Part shown: piece after piece, positions 13,266 through 23,289 of the stretch
How positions within the stretch are numbered: the first letter of the stretch is position 1
Layout: each line of letters begins with the position of its first letter
From: Hofstenia miamia
Taxonomy: Eukaryota; Xenacoelomorpha; Acoela
Length of the DNA: 64,000 nt
Direction: 5' to 3'
Assembly (NCBI GenBank): GCA_004352715.1
Contig: SCFE01000071.1
Coordinates: 422,374 to 486,373 of the forward strand
Program-made: the position numbers and the translations under genes
The notes under the pieces: model-generated
What the model saw: the letters and a program-made list of their open reading frames with translations, nothing else
Databases searched by the model: none
What the model was told of the DNA's origin: nothing

Positions 13266-13407
13266 ACCTATGGTTAATTTCCCGCAATATTATTGATGTT
13301 AATTAACATCGTGAATAGTTGTTAGATTAGATTGTTCTTTTTTATTGTTAATTACTTATTATCTAAATAACTTAACATTGGTCCCGTGACCCGGGAGTTT
13401 CTAAGTT

Positions 13408-13557
13408 ATGTCTGCACCCATATTAACAATCGATGGTAAATCATTCTTGGCATGGGAATTACAAGTGCAAGCTTTCATTTTATTAAGAGAAATTGAGGAT
13501 GAGCAAGAAAAACTACAAATTCTACCCGCTTGTTTGGACGAATACATTCTGGTATGT
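13408..13557 (+). pseudogene. gag N-terminal fragment of the gypsy element
   Basis: Open frame starting ATG at 13408, 13 bases after the putative primer-binding site, and closing at the TAG at 13558. It begins MSAPILTIDGKSFLAWELQV and continues with an acidic helix (REIEDEQEKLQILPA). This fits a short gypsy/Mag-type Gag start, where the protein meets the nucleic acid and assembles into the particle. It is about 50 residues against several hundred in an intact Gag, so it is truncated. The assignment rests on position after the primer-binding site and the general Gag style rather than on a diagnostic motif. Confidence 0.4.
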
Positions 13558-13662
13558 TAGCGAATATCTATTAAAAGGTACTACGACTTTCAATAGTGCT
13601 ATGAGAAGAATTAAGGAAGTCTGGAGTGCTCCAAGATACCAAGTAATCCCGAAAAACAGTTT

Positions 13663-14250
13663 ATGGAAATTGCGATTAATCAGCCATCTCAGGCACCCAT
13701 GGCTGTACAAGATGTGAAATGGCAAGCAGAGTATCTGGACTTTGATGATACTATAATTGTCAAGCGCATTATTGGAGCAGTTTCAAGTAAGATTAAGCCA
13801 ACGTTCTTGTTGCTTTTAGAAGGAAAAAAGGTGCTGTCATCTAATGAGGTTGTCCAATTCTTGATAAAGATTCCAGATGATGCTACAGAAAACAACGTCA
13901 TAGAGGAACATGTTAATTCAATGTTGATGCAATATGTCTTAGAAGAAACTAATTCTACCTGGAGTTCACCGATTTTTCTCGTTGATAAAAAGGTTGGTTC
14001 TAAAAGATTCATAGTGGATTTTAGAAAACTTAATGCTATTACAAAGAAAAATAAGTTCCCAATGCCTCATATTAATACTTCACTTGACAATATATCTGGT
14101 TCGAATTTTTTTTCGATGATTGATTTGACATCGGGATATTGGCAAATACCTCTGGCAGAGGAAGATCGGCGAAAAACTTCATTTCAAGCAACTAAAGGAT
14201 ATTATCAGTTTAAGGATTGTGCAATGCAGGAGCTACTTTTCAAAAGATGA
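13663..14250 (+). pseudogene. Reverse transcriptase domain, Ty3/gypsy type
   Basis: 195-codon open frame. It carries the classical gypsy RT order: a (V/I)EEHVN..L block, then TWSSPIFLVDKK, then RFIVDFRKLNAITKK (block with the conserved DYR-like motif), PMPHI, and FFSMIDLTSGYWQIPLAEED with the first catalytic Asp in SMIDL, ending near KTSFQATKGYYQF. After a frameshift near 14240 the segment LDDVIVATKSVEEN (14297 on) supplies a DD in the place of the YIDD box, and KLNPKKCRFAQEDVNYLGF (about 14378-14440) is the RT thumb. RT converts the RNA copy of the element to DNA in the particle. The shift and lost finger/palm linker make this copy defective. Confidence 0.75.
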
Positions 14251-14481
14251 TGTAGTGTGAGACTCATGGGTTGAACACTCCAGTTCATTTGGACGATGTC
14301 ATAGTAGCCACAAAATCAGTGGAGGAAAATATCCAAATTCTACGCACAAGCTGTTTATTCGGATTCGTGATGCAAATTTAAAACTCAATCCAAAGAAGTG
14401 CAGATTTGCACAAGAGGATGTTAATTATTTAGGATTCTTTGTTGGGAAAGGCGTGATCAAACCAGATCCCGACAAAGCAAT

Positions 14482-14764
14482 GGGAATGTTGAGAGTGCAC
14501 AGAATTCTCAAAGATCGACTACGATGCATGGTTAGGAATTGGGTACAAGCTATTCCCGAAGTTGTTTTTCAAATAAATACCTAACTCATTTCTGTGACAA
14601 AATCCTTTTAACATTCTCTACCATGGTTCACCAACTTACCCATTTGATTGGCCTAAGAATCGCGTCGCATTTCGTTTGTCATGTTCAAATTTGAGGTGGC
14701 CGAAATTTGTACAACCAAAGGTCATCGTGCCACCTGATACATTATCTCCTCATTTTAAGTAAAA
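14482..14764 (+). pseudogene. Integrase C-terminal fragment of the gypsy element
   Basis: Downstream of the RT thumb the reading jumps to the end of an integrase. RILKDRLRCMVRNWVQAIPE and then, after a stop and frameshift, SPFNILYHGSP and YPFDWPKNR match the end of the gypsy integrase catalytic core (the region with W..LP and a T.SPF.L.YG motif). RNase H and the HHCC/first two catalytic acidic residues of the integrase are absent, so an internal deletion of at least 1.5 kb joins the RT thumb to this segment. Confidence 0.5.
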
Positions 14765-15438
14765 ATTAAAGTAAGCGAACGTATATCAAAACAATTGTTC
14801 AAAGGTTACGATGGCCGAATTCGTAATTTAAATAATTGCCGAATACCCAGACAGAACACTTTCATCGTTACGACGTCGGTTTGACATCGTAGTAGCGTAA
14901 ATGTGTCGTTCAATAAATATTTGTATAGTTTTAGTGTCGATATTTTGGCGTAATTTGTACAAAGTTTGCAAAGTATTTATTTCTAGAATTTTATTGTCTT
15001 AAAATATTTCGCAACTTACAATTATCAATTTAGCACTGTAATCTTAAATATAACACAATTATCCAAAATGCAATGTATTTTCTACAATAGCATTTATTAT
15101 AATAACAGCAAATGTAATTAATGGTTTTGTACAAGTCAATATATATATAATTTTTAAGAAATTCTAGAAGAATGTTCGCATTTTAGTTGTAAGTACTTCC
15201 AAATTTCAGTGTACAAATGGAATTACATGTTCGGTGTCGTTTTAGTAGCATTTGATGTTGCAAATAACGACGTTGTTTTGGTATTGAATTAACGTCGTTT
15301 TATTGGCTTTGTTCTTACTGGGTAATATGGTAATAGGCATTTTATGATGGGGTATTGTTAGACTGTAGTTAATTTCCCCCAATTTTATTGAGATTAATTA
15401 GTAGTTAATCTCTCGCAATTACTTATTATCTAAATAAC

Positions 15439-15442
<4 letters not shown>

Positions 15443-15517
<75 letters not shown>

Positions 15518-15520
15518 TAT
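15443..15520. repeat. TA dinucleotide microsatellite
   Basis: Long TA run with minor interruptions, starting two bases after the right LTR-like repeat. It pairs with the TA run upstream of the element. Confidence 0.9.
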
Positions 15521-16257
15521 ATTTATAATACTTTATTTTAGCTAAAGAGCTGGTGACAAGCAGTTTGTTCATGATGTTTGCTTTGCTTACAGCCAGATAC
15601 TTGTTTTAAATGATTTGTAAATAAGGAAATATGTAAATAGTGTGCTGTTGATTTAAATATATTCCTCAATGACCTTTATTGGAAGTGATACATTTAACAT
15701 TTTTGTACAGCTTACCAAAATATAGTTTTACTGGGTTATTTCATGTTATAGTATTGCATGGTTTTTTTGTTACTCAACTCTATGAATACCAGCTGTAAAA
15801 TTCTCATTCACTAATTATGTAGTTTTTTCCATAATCGCAAATAGATTGTGTCATTGATCAGAAATGTATGACTTCCAAAATCGCACTTCTTAAATAATAA
15901 GCTTTTAAGGCTTCATATTATTTTCTTGCACTGCATGCTTTTAGTTAGAACTGGTGAACATTGACTAATTAGCTCATTTGCACCATTTCTATCTTGTATT
16001 AATTTTCCAATGCTTCATTGATTTTATTTTAAGAAAATGTGCACTTCTTAATTTACTGGAAAAATTTATGGAATCCTAAAAAATAAAGAAATTATTTATC
16101 AATATATATATATATATTTAATTCTAGATATTTTTCCATGTGTTCTGTGTCCCTTTAGACACAATATTTGTATTTGCTATTAATTCAATTTGGGTGATCA
16201 GTTAACACTAACAAGCAATGCAGTAGAAATATACTCTACATTGACAGTCATTGTTAA

Positions 16258-16800
16258 CCGTTCTACGTCGTTTGGGGGTGTTTCTGTAACCCCACATTCC
16301 TTATTTAAGTTGCTGAAACACGGGAAATTCCGGTAAATCAACAAAAAATTATGACTTTTTCTATCAACCTAAATGCGTAATAAATCTAAATAGCAGCATT
16401 ATTTACAATATTAGCTTCATTTCTATGATTATCGTTTAAGCTCCGCTTGTGGACATGTCTGGTGGTATTAATTGTATTAATATCTGTATTAAATACATGT
16501 GTGACTATATGCATCAATGGATGAGTGACTCTATGATATTAAAGAAGACAAGGTCTCCACTTGAAAAAGAACGGAGAAGATGCCTTTTTTCCATGCAAAT
16601 GTTTACAAAATACTACAGAAAATTGTTACAATCTTTCAAAATTTGTTGAAAACCGCATGCTATAAGTGAAAGATCTTATGTAGATTGAACACAATTCCTT
16701 AAAGTTATTTTATATTAAATAATATGGAATTTATAATTTGGGGTAACAAAGTTACCCCAATCGACGATGTCCATATTTTAAAAGTAACGACGTAGGACGG
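16258..16800. mobile_element. piggyBac-type MITE
   Basis: 543-bp element flanked on both sides by TTAA (16254-16257 and 16801-16804), the invariant piggyBac target duplication. Ends are CCGTTCTACGTCGTT and AACGACGTAGGACGG, an inverted repeat of 15 bp with one mismatch. Subterminal GGGGGTGTTTCTGTAACCCC (16273 on) and the palindrome GGGGTAAC-AAA-GTTACCCC (16739-16757) lie near the two ends. The interior has no recognisable transposase (the open frame at 16449-16649 matches nothing I know), so it would be moved by a transposase encoded elsewhere. Confidence 0.75.
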
Positions 16801-17890
16801 TTAAGAACTATAATTGCCCAAGTGGGAGTTTTCACAAAATTTTGTGCAAAATAGATTGCAAGTGCTTAATTTTTCTTTCCACCATTATTATATTCTTTAC
16901 TTGTTTTATAAACAGCCTAAATATGCACATATTCAAGTAACTGTAATTTTTCCTATTGATTTCTTGTTGTTTTTTTATTGCCTAACTGTTATATGTAGAC
17001 ATCAAAACTGTGACTATAATTTAACAGGGACAATGGATTTCTTATGGAATCACAGGCTCTATGAATTTTTGAGCAGCTCAAAGACTCTCCAAGATAACAT
17101 GTGTACATTGGGAATGTTGACAATAACTATACAGAGGGAGATATAAAGGATTGCTGTAAAGAGAATAGAGTGGAAGTAAAGAATATGTGTATTGATTCAA
17201 ACAATAGGTCAAGATAAATGTGACTTTATGTCATTTTTATTAATCTGATGTTGAAATTGTTGTAAGATCAATGTTTTGACTACAGGGGATTATTATTAAT
17301 CAATTCTATCTGAATGCTGAAGAGCTATCCTTCTATAATATACTCTTGTACAATATTACTCTCTTATAAATTTTATAATGCAGTATCATCAAAGAGAAGG
17401 TTGTTATGCTGCAGTTGTAAATAATTTATATTTTAATATGAAGTGTGCAAGATTTGCTTTATTGAGGGGGATGCATGCATTTCCTTGCACTTCCCTAACT
17501 CCACCACTAAATGGAGCTTTGGCAGAGCATTCTATAATTTCCTCATAGTCAGAGTCAAGCCAATCAGAAAATGATTTGAAAATTATGGACAGAAGAAGCT
17601 GGTTATGTCAAGCTCATCCAGCCTAAAATTGGGCTATGCTCGAATTTGAACTGGCCGATTTAAGTTATTTGAATTTTAAGCCATTTTATTATTGTTGCTT
17701 TTATACTGAACATTTAATCAAACGCACGAAATCATGCTTACGCAGGTGTTTTTGACTAGTATTTATTTCGAATAATCATGAGATTATAATTTAGTTTTTC
17801 TGTTGTCTGAAAATAAGATGAAGCGGGTTACGCCAATTTTTAAATTACACAGAATTGATGTCTCAATTTTATTAATACAGTACTAAAACA

Positions 17891-17940
<50 letters not shown>

Positions 17941-18315
17941 GTTGAGTCGGACAGGATAATCAGGGCAGGATAAAATAGGGATCCAATTAAATCTGGATAT
18001 AATGCATATTATATTCATTTTAGGAAACTTAGGATCTGTTTCGGATCCAACAACTTTTAAAACTTGTGTATTTGCACATTTTATAAATTACACAAATTTT
18101 TACATTGAAAAATAATTTAATAATCTCAATCTAAGTGAAATTTTGTAATTGTTCATACAACAGGTTTCGCCTTATTTTTTCCAACAACTTTTAAAATTGG
18201 TGATGAAGGCTTCAAATCTGAAAATGCGATACATGTTAGCCATCACATAATGATAAAATACTAAAGCAACCAAAAAAATTTATTTGTACAAACTTGCAAA
18301 TGGAAGAGCAGAATT
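16801..18315. other. AT-rich region without a supported gene
   Basis: No recognisable coding sequence. A TA microsatellite occupies about 17893-17935. Just after it, at about 17950-18050, GGAT-containing words (aggataa, gggatcc, ctggatat, ggatctg, cggatcc) are clustered; a similar cluster in opposite orientation occurs at about 20930-21000. Confidence 0.5.
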
Positions 18316-18850
18316 CTGAAAATTATTCTCTCTAATATGTATGTCAAAGAAAAAGCACAGAATACAGAGAAACAAGTAGAATACCTTTGCTTTTGCAAAC
18401 ACTGCCAAAATGTAAAAATGCTAATATAATTTGGGATGTCCTTCAATTAAAAAATCTCATTTAAATATGCATAATCTAAGCAACTTGCAATGCCAAGATC
18501 AACTTAGTACTCAGAAGGTTTGTCCAATTTAGTATCGAATTTCATTAAAATTCAAAATTTATATTTAAATCTCAAATTTTGTTTGAAAAATTAATTTTTC
18601 TATCACTGATTTTAATACACTCTACAACAATATTTATTTAATGTCTTGCAACATAAATTTTGGGGTTGTTCTTTAATTTGCATTATTTGTGCTATTCTTG
18701 TTTTCATCGCCTTAGCTGCAATTTTGAAGTTAAATTATTTTGTTTAAACAACTTCAATTAATAGTGGAATTGCAAAGTGGTTATTTTGGACTTAAAAAAT
18801 TAATACGGGAGGTAATAATATAAGAAACTCAACTATTTAAACTTTATTAA
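18316..18850. repeat. 0.5-kb dispersed repeat, copy A
   Basis: Similar at roughly 85-90 % by eye to 20053-20700 in the same orientation, for example the shared tract from TAATATGTATGTCAAAGAAA to CTCAGAAGGTTT and the later CTACAACAATATTTATTTAA. A mariner-family element begins at 18853, exactly where copy A stops matching copy B, so the insertion is later than the duplication. In plus frame the shared part includes FCKHCQNVKML, vaguely like a C-x2-C zinc finger, but stops follow and I do not assign it. Confidence 0.65.
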
Positions 18851-18852
18851 TA

Positions 18853-19862
18853 CAGGGTGACAAAAAAGTTCCGCCCAATTTGGTAAATAAAAAAAATTTA
18901 CTGTAATTTTTTCTAATAAAATAGAAATAATAATTCAAACAAATGTATTGCTTAAATAACAAAACATGAAGCATATTTTAATAACATAAACAATAATGTA
19001 TCAATTAATATTACTAAGAATAAGAATAACGAAATTGTATCAAGCATAAGTTTCAAAATGCCCTCCGTTTTTGAATGCATTGCAACACTCAATCTCTTAC
19101 ACTACGGCATACTGTTTGACACAACTCTATATCAATTGTATGGAATTATTCTTCAATTACGTGACGAAGTTGAGCAAGATTTTGTCGTCGGCGGGAATAC
19201 ACGAGTTCTTTCATTAAACCCCAAACAAAAAAGTCAGGAGGAGTTAAATCGGGTGATCTTGGAGGCCAATCAATTGCTCCTCGTCGACCAATTCATTGAT
19301 TTTCAAAATTTTTGTTTAGCCATTCACGAACTTCTCTAGAATAGTGGGGTGGAGCACCATCTTGTTGAAAATAAAAGTCAATCTGATGTCTCACCTGTGG
19401 ATAAAATTGGTTTTGTAACATGTTTAAATAATTTTGACTATTAACTGTTCCTTCAAAGAAAAATGGACCTATGATCCCTTGACTTGAAATGCCTACCCAC
19501 ACAGTAATACCTGGAAAATAAACATCTTTCTCTACACTTACATGAACGTTTCAAAGAACCAATAGACATAATTATGACGGTTTGTGTGTCCATTTAGTTT
19601 AAATGTTGCCTCATCACTCCACCAGATATGGTAAAAAAAAGTAAGGTAATTGTCACACATTTCAAGAAATAATTCAGAAAATTCTAATCTCCTGTCTAGA
19701 TCATCTTCATGCAATTTATGAACAAGTTGTGCAATATAAGGATGCATTTTCTTTTTATGCAGGAGATTTAGTACACTTTGTCTACTTATGTGAAGTTCAG
19801 TAGTAAGACGACGAGATGATTTTTGAGGACAACAATTAAGAATTTCATATAAATCTCCCTTT
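18853..19862 (-). pseudogene. mariner-family transposase (DUF4817-associated type), 5'-truncated
   Basis: Minus-strand transposase of the Tc1/mariner superfamily of the kind found beside DUF4817 in many arthropod and other invertebrate genomes. Reading from 19862 down: HTH remnant (SSRRLTTELHISRQSVLNLL), LHEDDLDRRLEFSELFLEM, then the first catalytic Asp in IWWSDEATFKLNGHTNRH (about 19640-19590). A frameshift and stops fall at about 19545-19500. Then come GISSQGIIGPFFFEGTV, FQQDGAPPHY with the second Asp (about 19360), and PPRSPDLTPPDFFVWG with the third acidic position (about 19270). The 3' end of the gene leads to CAGGGTGACAAAAAAGTTCC at 18853, probably the terminal inverted repeat next to a TA target. 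The N-terminus is cut at 19862, so the right end is lost. Confidence 0.75.
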
Positions 19863-20052
19863 TTTATATAATAGGTTTATTCAACACTGTATGCATATAC
19901 ATGAATATATATATATATATATACAATATTTTTAAATGATACATATATATACAAACATGAACTATACAAAGGCTAAAATATGCTACAACTATAAATTAAG
20001 ATTGACTAAAAACAAATAAAAACAAAAAAACAAAATATTTACAAAACGCTAT

Positions 20053-20700
20053 AAAGGATTCTTTCTAATATGTATGTCAAAGAAAAACCACAGAACACAG
20101 AGAAGCAAGTGGAATACCTTTTCTTTTGCAAACTCTGCCAAAATGTAAAAATACTAATATAATTTGGGATGTCCTTCAATTAAAAAATCTCAATTTTAAG
20201 TATGTAATCTAAGCAACTTGCAATGCCAAGATCAACTTAGTACTCAGAAGGTTTTTCATTGTTACAATCACTAATCCAAAATTGTTTATGGAACCATACC
20301 GTCGGCATACTATTACTAAGGTATAAAATTATTTAATGTTGCTGTTATATAATTTAACATTTTTAATCCAATTTAGTATTAAATTTCAGTAAAATTTAAA
20401 ATTTATATTTAAATCTCAAATTTTGTTTGAAAAATTAATTTTCTATCACTGATTTTAATACACTCTACAACAATATTTATTTAATGTCTTGCAACATAAA
20501 TTTTGGGTTGTTCTTTAATTTGTCATTATTTGTGCTATTCTTGTTTTCATCGGCTTACCTGAAATTTTGAAGTAAATTTATTTTGTTTGAAACAACTTCC
20601 ATTCATAGTGAAATTGCAAAGTGGTTATTTTTCAATTTGGACATAAAAAAGAAATACGAGGTGTAATACTATAAGAAACTCAGATATTTAAACTCCATAA
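20053..20700. repeat. 0.5-kb dispersed repeat, copy B
   Basis: Uninterrupted partner of copy A at 18316-18850. It contains an extra segment of about 100 bp (about 20255-20355) that copy A lacks, so the two have diverged by indels as well as substitutions. No coding function assigned. Confidence 0.65.
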
Positions 20701-21224
20701 ATATATTATGATTCTAGTTGATGACAATTTTAGGAACTAGATTATTACAAAGCTTACAAATAAGTAGATTTGTATGCACTATTTCGTAAGTATATGTCCC
20801 TTTTTATCTCAAAAAAGTATTGAAGAACTGAATATTTTCAATTCGCATTTAAAAAAACACATATTTTTTAAGTCCATGTTTATTTATTGTTAGAATACTT
20901 ACTTATTTAAATTCGGATCCATTTCGAATTGAAATCAAAATATTTTTTAAAAATTCGGATCGGATCTTAAGATGTTGGATCCGATTCCATCTCGGATTAG
21001 TTATAAAGTCCCTTAATAGTAATGATAGTAATAATAATTAAACTACTACTCTTTATTATCTTGAAATAAATTGAAAAATCAACTATTTAAATTACCAAAG
21101 AACTCAATCAATCCCAACAACCAAGCTTAGTCATTGAATCAGAAAAAAAACTATTGTTAAAATTTTAATAAGTGCTTATCACTTTATTTGTATAATGATT
21201 AGTTATATACAGAGGGTTTTAAAA
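20701..21224. other. AT-rich region without a supported gene
   Basis: No coding sequence recognised. Repeated ATCGGATC/GGATCCGAT words at about 20915-21000 are discussed as a possible transposon end. Confidence 0.5.
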
Positions 21225-21239
21225 TAAATATTTTTATTA

Positions 21240-21978
21240 TTATTACTATTATTTCATTTCTTCTCATAGCTCGGGGAACTCACTAGTTCGCAGGGAGTCT
21301 GAGAGCATTCATCAGGACTCTAGCTGTTCCTAACAGTGCTGCCTTCTGTGCTACTGCTCCTTCCCACTTTGGTACTCTCAACTTCTACAAGTATCTTTTA
21401 TGCTTCTTACTCACTGCCCCCAGTGCGCCTACTACTACAGGGACTACTTCAACCTTCTTTAACTTCCACAGCCTTTCTATTTCCCCTGCCAACTTTTTGT
21501 ACTTGTCTACCTTCTCTTTCTCCTTGCTTTCTACATTTTTGTCCTTTGGTACTGCTATGTCTACCACTGTTCCTAATCTTTTCTCTTTTTCTACCACTAC
21601 TATTTCTGGCCTCCGTGCTTCTATCACTTTGCTCGTCTGTATGTTGAAGTCCCACAGTATCTTAACCTTCTCATTTTCTATGACGCCCTGTGGCTTGTCC
21701 CATACCACTTGTCTCCTGCTTCAAATCCATGCCGCCTGCTCAAGCTCCAGTGTACCATTCTTCCCACCTTGTCATGCCTGAACTTATACTCATTCTGTGC
21801 CAACTTCTCACACCCTGCTATCAGATGATCTACTGTGTCCGCCTCTTTCTTACATAGCCTACACTTATCACTTACTTCTACTCTTCTGTCTATATGCTTC
21901 TTCACCCAGTTTGTTTTTATTGCTTGCTTCTGTGCTGCCATTATCAGTGCTTCTGTTTCTCTCTTCAGTCCTGCCTTC
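21240..21978 (-). pseudogene. R4/Dong-type LINE ORF, C-terminal half (zinc knuckle and REL endonuclease)
   Basis: C-terminal part of a single-ORF non-LTR retrotransposon, minus strand. The segment at 21941-21700 holds the CCHC knuckle CRLCKKEADTVDHLIAGC, which follows RT in R2/R4-type elements. After one frameshift near 21700 the frame continues with KILWDFNIQT and RRPEIVVVEKEKRLGTVVDI, the restriction-enzyme-like endonuclease that nicks the target, then a lysine-rich helix and VVPVVVGALGAVSK. The protein end reads QKAALLGTARVLMNALRL near 21290, typical of R4/Dong. The 3' end of the element is at about 21240, beside a (TTA/ATT) stretch at 21223-21255. The gap at 21979 removes the RT active site, so integrity is unknown. 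Confidence 0.8.
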
Positions 21979-22834
21979 NNNNNNNNNNNNNNNNNNNNNN
22001 NNNNNNNNNNNNNNNNNNNNNNNNNNNNNNNNNNNNNNNNNNNNNNNNNNNNNNNNNNNNNNNNNNNNNNNNNNNNNNNNNNNNNNNNNNNNNNNNNNNN
22101 NNNNNNNNNNNNNNNNNNNNNNNNNNNNNNNNNNNNNNNNNNNNNNNNNNNNNNNNNNNNNNNNNNNNNNNNNNNNNNNNNNNNNNNNNNNNNNNNNNNN
22201 NNNNNNNNNNNNNNNNNNNNNNNNNNNNNNNNNNNNNNNNNNNNNNNNNNNNNNNNNNNNNNNNNNNNNNNNNNNNNNNNNNNNNNNNNNNNNNNNNNNN
22301 NNNNNNNNNNNNNNNNNNNNNNNNNNNNNNNNNNNNNNNNNNNNNNNNNNNNNNNNNNNNNNNNNNNNNNNNNNNNNNNNNNNNNNNNNNNNNNNNNNNN
22401 NNNNNNNNNNNNNNNNNNNNNNNNNNNNNNNNNNNNNNNNNNNNNNNNNNNNNNNNNNNNNNNNNNNNNNNNNNNNNNNNNNNNNNNNNNNNNNNNNNNN
22501 NNNNNNNNNNNNNNNNNNNNNNNNNNNNNNNNNNNNNNNNNNNNNNNNNNNNNNNNNNNNNNNNNNNNNNNNNNNNNNNNNNNNNNNNNNNNNNNNNNNN
22601 NNNNNNNNNNNNNNNNNNNNNNNNNNNNNNNNNNNNNNNNNNNNNNNNNNNNNNNNNNNNNNNNNNNNNNNNNNNNNNNNNNNNNNNNNNNNNNNNNNNN
22701 NNNNNNNNNNNNNNNNNNNNNNNNNNNNNNNNNNNNNNNNNNNNNNNNNNNNNNNNNNNNNNNNNNNNNNNNNNNNNNNNNNNNNNNNNNNNNNNNNNNN
22801 NNNNNNNNNNNNNNNNNNNNNNNNNNNNNNNNNN
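21979..22834. other. Assembly gap (856 N) within the LINE
   Basis: Run of undetermined bases. It replaces the part of the R4/Dong ORF between RT motif B and the zinc knuckle, including the expected catalytic YADD box. Confidence 0.99.
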
Positions 22835-23167
22835 GATTAAGCTAACTACAAACAGTAGTGGTGCTAAGCTGTCTCCCTGAAATATGCCTCTCCTAAACCT
22901 CAACCTGTGCCCGTTTATCTCAGTTTGCCACTTTCCAATCTCCCTCTCTAGAAACTCAACCCATTTCCGTGAAACACCATTGGTCTCTAGCGTCCTCAAT
23001 ACCCACCTATGCGATATGCTGTCATACGCCTTCCTGTAGTCTATCCATGCCATTGCTAAGTTTGTCTTCCTTCTTCTACAATTCTCCACTACTGCCTGGT
23101 CTATTAAAACCTGATCTTTGCATCCTCTCGTCTTTGTCCTACATCCCTTCTGCTTCTTTGGTATCAA
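22835..23167 (-). pseudogene. R4/Dong-type LINE ORF, reverse transcriptase part
   Basis: 111 codons open on the minus strand, starting at the edge of the ATT microsatellite. It encodes PKKQKGC, then [29 protein letters not shown] (RT motif A, catalytic Asp in AWIDYRKA) and [17 protein letters not shown] (motif B), the signature of R4-clade elements. The amino-terminal zinc fingers and Myb-like domain expected upstream are missing: the element is 5'-truncated at 23167, as is common in target-primed reverse transcription. It is one unit with the C-terminal part at 21240-21978, separated by the sequence gap. Confidence 0.85.
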
Positions 23168-23170
23168 TCA

Positions 23171-23218
<48 letters not shown>
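23168..23218. repeat. ATT trinucleotide microsatellite
   Basis: About 16 near-perfect ATT/TTA units abutting the truncated 5' end of the R4-type LINE. A shorter TTA-rich stretch lies at its 3' end (21223-21255). Members of the Dong/R4 group are known to use TAA-type repeats as targets. Confidence 0.9.
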
Positions 23219-23289
23219 TGATTTGCATGCACTTATTTTGCAAATATATGTCCATTTTTTATCAATATATGTATATATATTTTAAAATT

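Larger units (their letters stand above)
13268..15441 (+). mobile_element. Internally deleted Ty3/gypsy LTR retrotransposon
   Basis: About 2.2 kb. Ends are LTR-like repeats, at about 13268-13377 and 15347-15441, that share the 25-bp tract ending TATCTAAATAACTTA and a diverged GTTAATTTCCC block; they differ by internal insertions or deletions. TTGGTCCCGTGACCCGGG at 13378-13395 follows the left repeat directly and sits where a tRNA primer-binding site should be. Inside are a gag start, most of an RT with its catalytic YxDD-containing stretch missing, and the end of an integrase. Most of gag, the protease, RNase H and the integrase core are missing. The full pol of this family is over 3 kb, so this copy cannot move by itself. 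Confidence 0.65.

Noticed and set aside
21385-21978. Long plus-strand frames rich in Ser/Leu/Cys opposite the LINE
   Set aside because: Antisense shadows of the R4/Dong C-terminal coding sequence.
21797-23167. Very long frames crossing the N run
   Set aside because: Their length comes from undetermined bases; only the sequenced ends carry LINE coding information on minus.
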